This document shows, one piece after another, positions 17,701 through 26,924 of a DNA stretch of 64,000 bases. The stretch covers positions 7,149 to 71,148 of the forward strand of contig DASWMZ010000011.1 of assembly GCA_036399495.1 (NCBI GenBank), given 5' to 3'. Source of the stretch: Paradesertivirga sp036399495 (lineage in GTDB: Bacteria > Bacteroidota > Bacteroidia > Sphingobacteriales > Sphingobacteriaceae). A model generated the notes under the pieces. It did not search any database and was not told the DNA's origin. It saw nothing but the letters and a program-made list of their open reading frames with translations. Position 1 is the first letter of the stretch. Every line of letters begins with the position of its first letter. Both the position numbers and the translations under genes were made by a program.

Positions 17701-18835
17701 AGCCTCATCATATGTTTATTTTAAAATAACAGATACGGGTGTGGGCATTTCTAATGAATCAATAGGGCAGATTTTTGACAGATACTTCCGGGTAAGTAAA
17801 GAAAATATTGGTTCTGGGATAGGCCTTTCACTAGTAAAAAGCCTTACGGTGCTTCACAAAGGCGACTTGTATGTGTATAGCGAAGAGAATAAAGGCACCC
17901 AGATAATAATTGCCATTCCCAATAAAAAGGATGATTACCTAGAAGAAGAGTTAAATACAAACAACTCTACCAACACCTCCATAAATCTAGAAAAGATTGA
18001 CAAAGATGTGGAATATAATGATAGCGCACAATCAGTATTTCAACCAATTGAACCTATTTATGAAGGTAGTTATCATATCTTGATAGTAGAGGACAACCAT
18101 GAATTAAGGGATTTTTTAAAAAATACTTTAAGTCGATATTATAGGGTTTCTGATGCCTCCAATGGTGAGATAGGATTGCAAAAAGCCCTGGAAAGTTCGC
18201 CCGACTTAATTATTAGCGATGTAATGATGCCTGTGATGAATGGGATCGAATTCTGTAGACATGTTAAAGGGAATTTAGAGATAAGTCATATTCCTTTTGT
18301 TTTACTTTCTGCGCAGGATGAGTTAGAATCAAAGTTAGATGGTATGCGTTCTGGTGCTGACTATTATTTTTCTAAACCACTTAGTGTGGATCTTCTTATA
18401 ATTTCAATAAAATCAATATTTGAACAAAGACAGAAGCTTAAAATCAGATACACTCAAGACCATTATTCTGAAGCGATAGCCCTTGTGCATAATGATAAAG
18501 ACAAAGACTTTTTAAACAAATTAATTAACATAATTGAAGTAAACATGCATGACTCTGACCTTGATGTAGACTTTTTATGTCAAAACCTTTATACAAGCCG
18601 TACTAAACTATATCAAAAAATAAATGCAGTTACAGGTCAATCCATAGGTGAGTTTATAAGAACCGTTCGCCTGAAAAAGGCGGCGCATATTATGACCCAC
18701 GAGGATGTGACCTTAAATGAAGTTATTAACCGCATTGGAATACAAAGTATTTCATATTTTTCGAGAGCTTTCAAAAAAGAGTTTGGTGAGTCGCCGTCAC
18801 AATTTATTAAGAAATTAAAAAACACCGGGGATTGA
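14702..18835 (+). CDS. Hybrid two-component system regulator (HTCS) with periplasmic propeller sensor and AraC output
   Basis: 1377 residues. The signal peptide ends near residue 24 (CVKGQ). A two-propeller sensor with reg_prop repeats (GFIWIATLYGLDRYD, LWIGTFGGGINYLD, LWIGTNENGLDHYN, LWIGTEKGIRVLN and others) covers about 30-650. A Y_Y_Y domain follows (about 700-775, YRYKLVGFDKDW), with one membrane helix at about 784-804. HisKA has His847 (FFTNVSHEFRTP), then an ATPase domain, a receiver with Asp1173 (ISDVMMPVMNG) and Lys1225, and a C-terminal AraC HTH (about 1270-1372). This layout senses oligosaccharides in the periplasm and activates polysaccharide-utilisation genes. The likely target is the SusCD/GH block from 22.2 kb on. 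Full length, with all key residues present. Confidence 0.95.
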   Translation: MRNKVLILLTILFSPCLFVDCVKGQIQPLNFRHLTVDNGLSHTDAKDIKQDRSGFIWIATLYGLDRYDGYSIKQYYNNVDLPNNAFKNRIWSLYPDEDGKIWLATEAGIECFDSKKEKFLTINDSKRNAYKVRHTNIIKLKNNRIFTLSNNKPNLYKINNSKLLKLNIQIPNVKFNNAIENGAGDIWLVSDRSIWLLDLNNKLKKISDIVDEEASRYYISKIYRTNTHLILVDHNKILVFDNLLSTKFSRIKSIKQIEIRSVSSILDVVQDHRGNYWVSTSNGLFLYSNTFKLLKRITAEHVIDGLTTNRTETLFIDRSQCLWIGTFGGGINYLDLNAKLFYKVQHSPGSSNTLSGNHIRAVLEENKSSLWIGTNENGLDHYNPITGQFTHFNNSTNPSLDRQAINALAIDKDGLLWIGTEKGIRVLNKNRTKFINLPNSSKFPNYQIESLSIDYYGNIWFGSIEGNFGSIYKSASGYITKIFGASHSIYADPDQPQIFASTVNGIKHILIDSKGSIQREYRYGSTNEPGSLTSNYVWPIKKHTDSTLWIGTIGGGLNFVKLLPNGKYKAQNYRYTLNAFNDVECIELDTKGNVWIGGRGLGVLNQKTNRITVYDKNDGLQSNSFKVGASCTGEDGRLYFGGINGLNYFFPDSIKVNQILSHSRFTDLSINNKICEIGEVGKPLQTSVAYSKAAHLSYLENNFVISFSAMHFANPIKCQYRYKLVGFDKDWKYTNGNNPSAKYSNLDYNNYRFVLQSSNNDGKWSPTQSSLNISISPPWWKSTALKTFYIIILCLGLIGAYIYQAKILTLKSELRVKELEERKREEIHQHREELYQQQLEFFTNVSHEFRTPLTLILGPLEALVKHSGESAYQRSYELMYRNAKRLVNLINELMNFRKVSESTIHLRVIQFDLADFVDAMHEEFNDLAKKKNILFETKRPTNEAISWVDPQIIEKIIFNLLTNSFKYTDPHGEVTFEVFDDKELFKPQYANEYKITNDFRASSYVYFKITDTGVGISNESIGQIFDRYFRVSKENIGSGIGLSLVKSLTVLHKGDLYVYSEENKGTQIIIAIPNKKDDYLEEELNTNNSTNTSINLEKIDKDVEYNDSAQSVFQPIEPIYEGSYHILIVEDNHELRDFLKNTLSRYYRVSDASNGEIGLQKALESSPDLIISDVMMPVMNGIEFCRHVKGNLEISHIPFVLLSAQDELESKLDGMRSGADYYFSKPLSVDLLIISIKSIFEQRQKLKIRYTQDHYSEAIALVHNDKDKDFLNKLINIIEVNMHDSDLDVDFLCQNLYTSRTKLYQKINAVTGQSIGEFIRTVRLKKAAHIMTHEDVTLNEVINRIGIQSISYFSRAFKKEFGESPSQFIKKLKNTGD

Positions 18836-19134
18836 AGTTTTTTTAAAAGTATAAATATTAAGCTCCTTGTTTCAATCTAGTTCACTATCAGGCATATGAA
18901 TAATGTCCAGCATAATTTCCTGCCATCCGTTCAACCGTCTCTAATCAACCGTGATTAAACTTTTACAGCAAAGCAGCAAAGAATTTAACGCTCAAATTCG
19001 CTAGCCACCTGCAGTGAGAAACACTCACATTAGCTTAATAAAATGTAGATAATTTCGAGAATGACGGTGCCCGCCATTGTTGCAAGAGGCTTTGTTATAT
19101 GAATTTTTTATTCTTTGATACTTTAAACTTGCAA
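18836..19134. other. Convergent intergenic region
   Basis: 299 bases between the HTCS stop and the end of the minus-strand metallohydrolase. A weak GTGAG/CTCAC stem lies at 19014-19028. Nothing else supported. Confidence 0.4.
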
Positions 19135-21585
19135 CTAGTCACTTGAAGAATCTTGAGCAATTTTTTCGTAAACTTTGCGTGCTTTATCATAAAGAGCTTC
19201 AGCAGCAGGGCGTTCCTCAGGCCGAATGTTTCCTTTCTTCATTTTCCAGCATTGATCTACCGCCTTTCGACACCATTCTGCACTTTTACGTTTATGAATG
19301 GGTTTTCCATCAAGGATCATAAAAACGGGATTGGTGTGCGAACTTGGATACACTCTTAGTGCGACCCAAGATGATGAAGTTACAGGGTATCTAAAGCTGA
19401 CATCATTCCATTTACCATCGGCAGTGATTTCGATTGAATCTGCCGGTTCACCATTTACAATCAACTCCACATATACCTTTTGTGTTTGCCCTATGCGTGC
19501 CCGCTCAATGTTCCAGTAAGGTTGCTCTGTCAGTGCGCTTTGCGCAATAGCTAAACCCGACTGGCTCTGTTGCCGGGGAAGATTAGCAGTTACTCTGGCA
19601 GTTATGTTTACTTTTTGCCTACCGTTCAAAGACAGTTTGCTATCCTTTGTACCTGATTCTACATTATTGACAGAGAAGTTAGTAATATGGGAATTACCGT
19701 CAGAAACATAACTCCTGCCTTTTTTGATAGCTGCTACATAACTGTCATAAGTGAGAGGTCCATCTGGTTTAAAATAACTTCGGGCTAATCCAACGCGTTC
19801 ATCGAAAATGCACGGAAAATCTGTTTCACCACTTAACCGGGTAGTGAAACCACTATTGAGGGTATGATACCACATATTCAATTCCCATGGAGCCGGTGTA
19901 TCACCTGCACTGTAAAAGTCAACCACATTTTGTGTGACAGTAACAACGTATTCATTTGCCCCTATTCCATCCATTTTAGGCAGTATATAATTTGGCAGGT
20001 CTTTAGTTGGCTCTGTTGGTTCCAAACCCCAGCCAGAGTGAGCATATCCAGTAAATGCATCCTGCGATTTTGCCCAGGTCAGAACAGGAAAGGTCCAACT
20101 TGGCCATTCTTCAATCCTGGTTGTAGCAGGATAATCATCTTCCTTCAGCCTGAGAAGCACAACATGACCGGCATGGGAAGAAGGAAAGCCTGACACTTCA
20201 ACATCGTTGCGCAAAATGTTCTTAGTTGTGGAAAGTGGATCATCCTTTCCCGTAAAGAAGGTCTTCTGATGGTACCAGCTTGGCCCCCAGGCCAACACAG
20301 CAGCTACATTTAAATCTTCACCCAATGCCTGTCGCCACATATGCATCGGCTTCACACCTTCTTCCGGACTTTCATAATGACTACAACCTGCAGCATGTAC
20401 ATGATGATCAGCACTGTACCATCCCAGCTTCGCCATGTTAACCCACCGTTTCAATTTAAACGTTACTTCATAAGAACGGGCATTAGGAGGAACGTTAAGT
20501 TCCATCTTTTGTGGAGTATATTCAGGGCCTCTTGTAAACGTGACACTATACTTACCCGCAGGCAGTTGCACATGCTCTCCATTGGAACGATAGATCTGTG
20601 ATTGAAAGAAAAAGTCAGGATACTCATCATAAGCAGCAACCCGTCTGGATGGCAGAGGATAAATACCTCTAAGCTCTTTGGGAACTATATAGTCCTTAAA
20701 TGACACGAAGTTCGATCTGAATTCACGTTGCGCAGCTACTAAACGAAAATCTCCCTTTTCCATGGTGTTAATGCTATCATCCAAAACACGTTCTATGCCA
20801 TCGGTAATTAGAAAGGATGCCATCGTAGGGGAACCATCATGATCTTTTACATGAAATGTTACATTTACTGAGGGATTAATGGTAAAAAGTATATTGATCG
20901 TATTACGGAAACCTATGTCTTGTGTGCCCTGCCCAATATTAAAACCAATTTCTACTTCCCGCTGACCGCTATCTTTACTGTAAATCTGCACAACTGCATA
21001 TTCCAGTTTTAGACCTGAAAGGTTTGGAAGTAATGGGCGATTATGATATACCTGCATTTCAAGAAAACGATTGGCTATCTGGCCGGGCGTTAATATTTTC
21101 TTTTTATCTACTTCCGCATCAAAAGAAGGGGCATATAAGGGAGTTGATGAATTAGGACTTTCGACTTTCAGTTGTGCAGTAACTCCTGCATCATTATTTA
21201 TTTTTACTAAATAACTAACCCATCCTCCTTGGATCAACTTTGCTCTTGCGGGCCCTCGTTCAACCTTTACCCTTGTTTCAGGATTGATGTTTATGAAAGC
21301 AAGGCAATAAGGATCGAGAATGGACTGAACCTCTTTTACAATCTGCTGTGTAAGGGGCTGGTGCTGCAAAGTCAGTAAGCGCTTCTCATCCTGTTGCGAC
21401 AAAGGACTTCCCAAATGCGACAAAGCTTCTCTTAACCGGAGGGCCTGTGCAAGTAAGGGCTGTGGTTCTATATCGGCAATGATGGGTTGAGTAGTTGGAT
21501 CCTGATGGGTTGGATGTTGCGCAAATACCAGCAGAGGAAAGTATAATACAACAAACATTAAAAATAGAATAAGCTTTTTTGACAT
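19135..21585 (-). CDS. CehA/McbA-like (PHP-type) metallohydrolase, secreted
   Basis: 816 residues from the ATG at 21585; an upstream TTG/ATG at 21615 in frame adds ten residues ahead of a good signal peptide (SKKLILFLMFVVLYFPLLVF), so I prefer the later start. Residues about 30-390 are beta-rich and without recognised motifs. The catalytic part begins with WYSADHHVHAAGCSHYES, the DxHxHxxxxSH metal-binding signature of CehA/McbA metallohydrolases, followed by WGPSWYHQK and EYVVTVTQN. A C-terminal beta domain precedes a charged helix ending SSD. Substrate unknown; CehA and McbA hydrolyse carbamate esters, but Bacteroidota homologues often sit next to carbohydrate genes. It is divergent from SusC across a 650-base gap. 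Confidence 0.75.
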   Translation of the reverse strand: MSKKLILFLMFVVLYFPLLVFAQHPTHQDPTTQPIIADIEPQPLLAQALRLREALSHLGSPLSQQDEKRLLTLQHQPLTQQIVKEVQSILDPYCLAFININPETRVKVERGPARAKLIQGGWVSYLVKINNDAGVTAQLKVESPNSSTPLYAPSFDAEVDKKKILTPGQIANRFLEMQVYHNRPLLPNLSGLKLEYAVVQIYSKDSGQREVEIGFNIGQGTQDIGFRNTINILFTINPSVNVTFHVKDHDGSPTMASFLITDGIERVLDDSINTMEKGDFRLVAAQREFRSNFVSFKDYIVPKELRGIYPLPSRRVAAYDEYPDFFFQSQIYRSNGEHVQLPAGKYSVTFTRGPEYTPQKMELNVPPNARSYEVTFKLKRWVNMAKLGWYSADHHVHAAGCSHYESPEEGVKPMHMWRQALGEDLNVAAVLAWGPSWYHQKTFFTGKDDPLSTTKNILRNDVEVSGFPSSHAGHVVLLRLKEDDYPATTRIEEWPSWTFPVLTWAKSQDAFTGYAHSGWGLEPTEPTKDLPNYILPKMDGIGANEYVVTVTQNVVDFYSAGDTPAPWELNMWYHTLNSGFTTRLSGETDFPCIFDERVGLARSYFKPDGPLTYDSYVAAIKKGRSYVSDGNSHITNFSVNNVESGTKDSKLSLNGRQKVNITARVTANLPRQQSQSGLAIAQSALTEQPYWNIERARIGQTQKVYVELIVNGEPADSIEITADGKWNDVSFRYPVTSSSWVALRVYPSSHTNPVFMILDGKPIHKRKSAEWCRKAVDQCWKMKKGNIRPEERPAAEALYDKARKVYEKIAQDSSSD

Positions 21586-22232
21586 GACACGGTTTGACTT
21601 GTTGTTATATAACAATCTTAAGGCCTAGAATGAACGAAATCTTAATTACCATAATTAAATAACGGACGCGTTTAGGCTTGACAAGACGGCGCATACAAAG
21701 AACTTGATTGTTCTGAGTAAAAGGCTAAGTTAAAAGTAGAGAAATATCTTGAATCCGCAATCATATACTTGTCCAATAAACTCTTTATCAATGTCTTCAG
21801 AAACCATTTGCTAGTCAATTTTGTATCGCGCCTTAATATATCCAATGATGTCTCCTCTATCACTGCGCCTCAATTCAGAACCCTTATTCTCATTATAGTG
21901 CAGCATCCCTCGAATATTTTTCTCTTATCCTGATGCAACGTATATTAAGCTTTCCGGTGGAACACTTCTTTGCCTGGCATTTCTAGGCTTTTTAATGTGC
22001 CTATAGACTTCGCAAGTCCCAGCGAAGTCCGGCCTCAAGACGGCGAGATATTTTTGTACACTCAATAGGTATTATTAGATATTATTAATAGATTAGTACA
22101 AAAGAACAAGAAAAATGGATGTTTAGGCAAGCAATTAAACTGTCTTTTTTATGTTCTTTGTATAGTTGTCTAGCCAACTACTTTAACCAATTTTAGTTGG
22201 CGATAACGAACCTAACCAATAAAATAAAAAAT
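21586..22232. other. Divergent intergenic region upstream of SusC
   Basis: 647 bases holding the control region of the SusC operon. No clear TTTG/TAnnTTTG pair and no HTCS operator can be named. A short minus-strand ORF at 21672-21863 has no recognisable content and I do not call it. Confidence 0.4.
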
Positions 22233-25200
22233 ATGAGAAAATTTCTACAAAGCGCAAGTGCGGAGGTGCACGCTAAGCGACAAGCTCAAAAAATTGATTT
22301 TTACAAAGTAAAATCGAAGACGGTAAGTTTTTTATGTCTTTTGTTTCTGCTGGTTTCATTTTCAAATGTTATGGCGCAATCTGAATCAGTTTCAGGTCTG
22401 GTAACAGATGAAACTAATCAACCGCTCCCTGGCGTAACGATAATAGTAAATGGTGCAAATAAAACGCTAACTACAGACAACAACGGAAGATTCACCATCT
22501 CCGGAATTTCTGGCTTAGAGAAATTAACTTTTTCTTACATAGGGTTTTCATCTCAAGAAGTTCTTATTAATAAAAGATCTACTATTGATGTTACATTGGT
22601 CTCAGAAAGTAAAAGCTTACAAGATGTTGTAGTAGTAGGCTATGGAGTTCAAAATAGAAGAGATGTAACTGGAGCTGTTTCTACTATCAAGGCATCAGAA
22701 TTAAATCATACAAATGCTGTTTCTATTGATAATATGATACAAGGAAGGGCTGCTGGTTTAAATGTAACAGCGGGAACCTCTCAACCGGGGGGTGCGGTGA
22801 TAGTAAATATAAGAGGTGCGCTCTCTCCTCGTGGAGATAATAGCCCATTGTATGTCATAGACGGATTACCTATCACCAACAATACTTCAATAGACTATAA
22901 CTCTAGTGCTGGGGGTATGCAAGGAACTATTTCAAGAAGTCCCCTGCAAAATGTTAATCCTAACGATATAGAATCAGTTGAGATATTAAAAGACGCAAGT
23001 GCAACCGCTATTTATGGGTCTGCGGCTGCAAACGGTGTGATTTTAATTACTACAAAAAAAGGGAAAGCAGGTGAAACAATAATAAACTATAATGGAAGCT
23101 ATGGAATTCAACAACCTAAAGATTACCTGCAACCACTTAACGCGAGCGAATTTAGAAATGCAGTGAACAACCTGGGTACAGAGTTTCACAAGTTTAATAA
23201 TAAAATGGCACCGTATGGTAATATCAGCCCGGGTCCGAATTATACTCCGTTTTTTACTTCAGCACAACTAACAAATGCTGGAGAAGGCACGAACTATGTT
23301 GATTATATTTTAAGAGACGGCCAGACATTAGATCAAAACATATCTGTATCTGGTGGAACCGAAAAAACAAAAATTTATACCTCATTTAACTACTTCGACC
23401 AGAAGGCTGTGCTGCGCACTTCAAATTTCAAACGTTATGCGGGCAGGGTTAATGTTGACCAAAAACTCGGCAGAGTTGTTAAAATGAATATTGGATTAAG
23501 CTATAGTCAGGTTAATAATAACAACGTGCCTACCGGAGCTGGAGGCGATAGAGAGAGCCCTTCGCTAATACAATCAGCGCTACAATTTGCACCAGATGTG
23601 TCAACTTTTAAACCCGATGGTACCCCCAATGTTGGTTATTATGCAAGAACTGCAAATCCAGCCAGTTTTTTTATGCTTACCAATAACAACTACACCAAAA
23701 GATTTATACTTACTCCGAATTTTGAGATAGGTATACTAGATGGTTTAAAACTTAATATCACAGGAGGTATTGACAATTCAACTTCTGAGCGAGAATTTTT
23801 CGTGCCTGTAGGCGCAAACTTTACTACCATTACTGAGGGAAATGCTCAAAAAGGGTTTGTAAAGCAAAACAACTATAGTGCAGAGACTTATGCAAGCTAT
23901 AATAAACAGTTTAATGATTTAGTAAGATTTTCCGGGATTGCAGGTGTTGGATTCTATAACACCTTTAATGATGGTTTTGGTTTAAATGCGGTTGGGTTTA
24001 ACACAGATGCTTTTGGTGTTAATAATATAGGTATCGCTTATAATAGAAATTTAAGTAGCGTCTATTCTGGCCGATCTGAACGTAATAAACTATCACAATT
24101 CACACGTCTGAATTTAACTCTCGCAGACAAGTATATACTCCAAGCCACCGGTCGATTTGATGCGGCGAGCAATTTTCCAAAAGCTAACAGGGTGGGATTT
24201 TTTCCGGGCATATCTGCCGGATGGTTAATTAATCAAGAAGGGTTCTTAAAAGATGTATCTTTTATTAACCAATTAAAATTACGGGCAGGATACGGGACAT
24301 CAGGTAATGAAAGTATTACTGCAAATGGGAACTATGGTAATTCACTTTATGCCTTAACAACCAACTTTTCTTACCTACTTGGAAATCAATTTTATAATAC
24401 TGGATTTATACAGACTCAAATAGGAAACCCGGACTTAAAATGGGAGACAGATGCAACGACTAACCTGGGATTGGATTTTGGTTTGTTTTCAAATAGGATC
24501 TCTGGTTCCATGGAATATTTTGTAAGAACAGCTAAGGATTTACTTGACTTCCGCACTCTGCCTTCAGCAAATCCAATTGGCCCTCAGGCTTTCAACGTTG
24601 GCTCTACAAGAAGTAAAGGATTGGAATTAACGCTTAAGACACAAAATTTTGTTGGGCCGAAATTCTCATGGGAAAGCACATTTACCTTTGGAACTGCAAA
24701 AGTTTATTGGCTAGAACGTAATCCGGCAATTGTTCGGGCTAAATATATCGGCGAAAATGATGCCCTTAATGCTGTTTATGGGTGGAAAACCGATGGGTTG
24801 ATACGTTCGGCAAGTGAAATACCAGCTTACCAAACGGGCGCATTTGTTGGAAATACCAAATTTATAGATCTTAACAAAGACGGAAAGTTAGATATAAATG
24901 ATGTGACCAATTTAGGCGATGGCACACCTAAAGCCACTTTCGGACTAAATAATACTATCGATTTCAAAGGGTTTGATCTAACTGCTTTCGTGTATGGATC
25001 CTATGGTAACATCACGTTTGATGGGTACCAAAACATCACTAATGCCGGCAATTTACTACGGGTAGGTGCCCCAGTAAATGCTGAAAGAAGGTCGTTGGAT
25101 ATCTATACTTCATATAATCCAAACGGTACTTATCCGGGTTTGGCAAATAACCCGATATCCGGCAACAATCCTACAGGAATCTCCGATTTCCGCACTGTTC

Positions 25201-25421
25201 AGAATAGTTATTTTGCCAGGTTGAAAAGTGTAACCCTTGGGTACACTCTACCAAGTACTATATTGAAATCAAGATTTTTAAAATTTGCCAGAGTTTTTGT
25301 TGATGTGCAAAACTTAGGCCATCTCACCAATATTCGTGGGTTTGATCCTGAAATGGAGCGGAATAATAATCCTTATCCTACGGCATTAACAACCTCTTTT
25401 GGTATAACTTCTACATTTTAA
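22233..25421 (+). CDS. SusC/RagA-family TonB-linked outer-membrane transporter
   Basis: 1062 residues from the ATG at 22233 (an in-frame TTG at 22197 is less likely). The N-terminus is long and basic before the hydrophobic signal segment (VSFLCLLFLLVSFSNVMAQ). Then come a CarboxypepD_reg-like domain (SGLVTDETNQPLPGVTIIV), the SusC TonB-box and plug opening (LQDVVVVGYGVQNRRDVTGA), the plug core (IESVEILKDASATAIYGSAA) and a large barrel ending TTSFGITSTF. It imports oligosaccharides together with the SusD lipoprotein encoded 19 bases downstream, so the two genes form one transcription unit, probably switched on by the HTCS at 14.7 kb. Confidence 0.95.
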   Translation: MRKFLQSASAEVHAKRQAQKIDFYKVKSKTVSFLCLLFLLVSFSNVMAQSESVSGLVTDETNQPLPGVTIIVNGANKTLTTDNNGRFTISGISGLEKLTFSYIGFSSQEVLINKRSTIDVTLVSESKSLQDVVVVGYGVQNRRDVTGAVSTIKASELNHTNAVSIDNMIQGRAAGLNVTAGTSQPGGAVIVNIRGALSPRGDNSPLYVIDGLPITNNTSIDYNSSAGGMQGTISRSPLQNVNPNDIESVEILKDASATAIYGSAAANGVILITTKKGKAGETIINYNGSYGIQQPKDYLQPLNASEFRNAVNNLGTEFHKFNNKMAPYGNISPGPNYTPFFTSAQLTNAGEGTNYVDYILRDGQTLDQNISVSGGTEKTKIYTSFNYFDQKAVLRTSNFKRYAGRVNVDQKLGRVVKMNIGLSYSQVNNNNVPTGAGGDRESPSLIQSALQFAPDVSTFKPDGTPNVGYYARTANPASFFMLTNNNYTKRFILTPNFEIGILDGLKLNITGGIDNSTSEREFFVPVGANFTTITEGNAQKGFVKQNNYSAETYASYNKQFNDLVRFSGIAGVGFYNTFNDGFGLNAVGFNTDAFGVNNIGIAYNRNLSSVYSGRSERNKLSQFTRLNLTLADKYILQATGRFDAASNFPKANRVGFFPGISAGWLINQEGFLKDVSFINQLKLRAGYGTSGNESITANGNYGNSLYALTTNFSYLLGNQFYNTGFIQTQIGNPDLKWETDATTNLGLDFGLFSNRISGSMEYFVRTAKDLLDFRTLPSANPIGPQAFNVGSTRSKGLELTLKTQNFVGPKFSWESTFTFGTAKVYWLERNPAIVRAKYIGENDALNAVYGWKTDGLIRSASEIPAYQTGAFVGNTKFIDLNKDGKLDINDVTNLGDGTPKATFGLNNTIDFKGFDLTAFVYGSYGNITFDGYQNITNAGNLLRVGAPVNAERRSLDIYTSYNPNGTYPGLANNPISGNNPTGISDFRTVQNSYFARLKSVTLGYTLPSTILKSRFLKFARVFVDVQNLGHLTNIRGFDPEMERNNNPYPTALTTSFGITSTF

Positions 25422-25440
25422 TTATATAAATATTAACAAC

Positions 25441-26913
25441 ATGAAAAGGTTAATCTACATCATAGGCATCGTAACAATATTTGTTATCAGTGGATGCAAA
25501 AAAATACTCGAACCTCAAATCACATCTCAAATCAATGCAGATGATTTCCCTAAATCCGAAAGCGATGTTAGATCAGCATTGATACCGCTCTATGCGCAAT
25601 TTAACACCAGCTATGGGAATACTAACAGCTCTAACGGCAATCTTTTTGAATTCTCCTTTAACGCGAGCTATTTGGGTTACAATTGGGCTACTACTACTCA
25701 AACAGATGAGGCAAAAGATTTATCGAACAGCCCTTATAGCAACTTTATCTTGGCACCGGCTACTTATCTTACAAGCAATGGACGTTCTATTTATAACCGA
25801 ATAAGATATGTAGCTAAAGCGACCGATATCATCGACAAGATTGATAAGTCTGATTTGGCTAACAAAGCTCTTCTTGCCGCTGAAGCAAAGGGCTTGAGGG
25901 CCTGGTTTATGTTTATCCTTTTTGATTTATATGGGCCGGTCAATGTTAAATTGGATCCAAATACCTTAAATAGTACTGTGATCGAACCGCGCCCGTCGAA
26001 CGAAGCTTATGTTGCTGCGATGGAAAAAGATTTGACAGAGGCCATAGCCGTATTACCAGATAAGTATAATAACTCAAATAATTGGGGGCGCATTTCAAAG
26101 GGTGTCGCAAGGATGGTATTGCTCAAAGTATACATGCATCAAAAAAATTGGATAGAAGCAGAGAAGGTAGGCAAGGCTTTAATGACAATGGGTTATTCAC
26201 TAAATAACTCTTACAAGAATGTGTTTACTACCTCACAGAACAATGAAGTTATTTATGCTGTACCAGGAAACGATGCTGTTAACAACATTTGGTTTAAGAC
26301 TATCATTCCATCTGATGCTGCGAAGGTATTAGGGACGACAGTGCAGGTAAATAACTATAAATTAATAGAGATGCCTTGGGCGTACTACGACAAATATCCG
26401 GCAAATGATACCCGTTTATTGACTATTGCTAATAGCTATACTAAAGCGAATGGCACAGAAGTAACGCGTACTACCGGATTGTCCGGAGCTATTCCTGTTA
26501 AATATACCAATTATCGGCCCGATGAAAAAGGTTATGATTTTGTGCTTTTACGATATTCGGATGTGTTATTATCTATGGCTGAAATCGTAAATGAGCTTAG
26601 GGGCCCTACCGCAGAAGCACAAGGATATTTAAAACAGGTAACCGACCGTGCTGGTATTACGGCCTCAATTCCGGCTACTACTTTTGATTCTCCTGGTCAA
26701 ATGAGAGACTATCTTTTGGATGAGCGTGGAAGGGAGCTGTATTGGGAATTTGGAATAAGACGTCAGGACTTAATACGCCATGGAAAACTAATTACGTCCG
26801 CTAAAGCTAGAGGCTTTGCAAATGCAGCGGATCATCAAGTTTTATGGCCTATACCATCAGACGTGATTATTGAATCAAATGGCATTATTAAACAAAATCC
26901 GGGTTATAATTAA
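25441..26913 (+). CDS. SusD/RagB-family surface glycan-binding lipoprotein
   Basis: 490 residues. A lipoprotein signal ends in VISGCKK with the lipidation Cys near residue 19. The body shows SusD/RagB features: an N-terminal region with SESDVRSALIPLYA, a TPR-like helical core (LAAEAKGLRAWFMFILFDLYG, GRISKGVARMVLLKVYMHQK) and the C-terminal signature RDYLLDERGRELYWEFGIRR followed by QDLIRHGK. It sits on the outer leaflet as lid of the SusC barrel and selects the incoming oligosaccharide. No sugar-specific residues can be read by eye. Confidence 0.95.
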   Translation: MKRLIYIIGIVTIFVISGCKKILEPQITSQINADDFPKSESDVRSALIPLYAQFNTSYGNTNSSNGNLFEFSFNASYLGYNWATTTQTDEAKDLSNSPYSNFILAPATYLTSNGRSIYNRIRYVAKATDIIDKIDKSDLANKALLAAEAKGLRAWFMFILFDLYGPVNVKLDPNTLNSTVIEPRPSNEAYVAAMEKDLTEAIAVLPDKYNNSNNWGRISKGVARMVLLKVYMHQKNWIEAEKVGKALMTMGYSLNNSYKNVFTTSQNNEVIYAVPGNDAVNNIWFKTIIPSDAAKVLGTTVQVNNYKLIEMPWAYYDKYPANDTRLLTIANSYTKANGTEVTRTTGLSGAIPVKYTNYRPDEKGYDFVLLRYSDVLLSMAEIVNELRGPTAEAQGYLKQVTDRAGITASIPATTFDSPGQMRDYLLDERGRELYWEFGIRRQDLIRHGKLITSAKARGFANAADHQVLWPIPSDVIIESNGIIKQNPGYN

Positions 26914-26924
26914 TTTTTAAGCCC

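Noticed and set aside
19014..19028. GTGAG/CTCAC stem as terminator
   Set aside because: Five-bp stem without T tract; too weak.
21672..21863. 63-residue minus-strand ORF in the SusC upstream region
   Set aside because: No recognisable motif, atypical composition, no promoter or partner; most likely chance.
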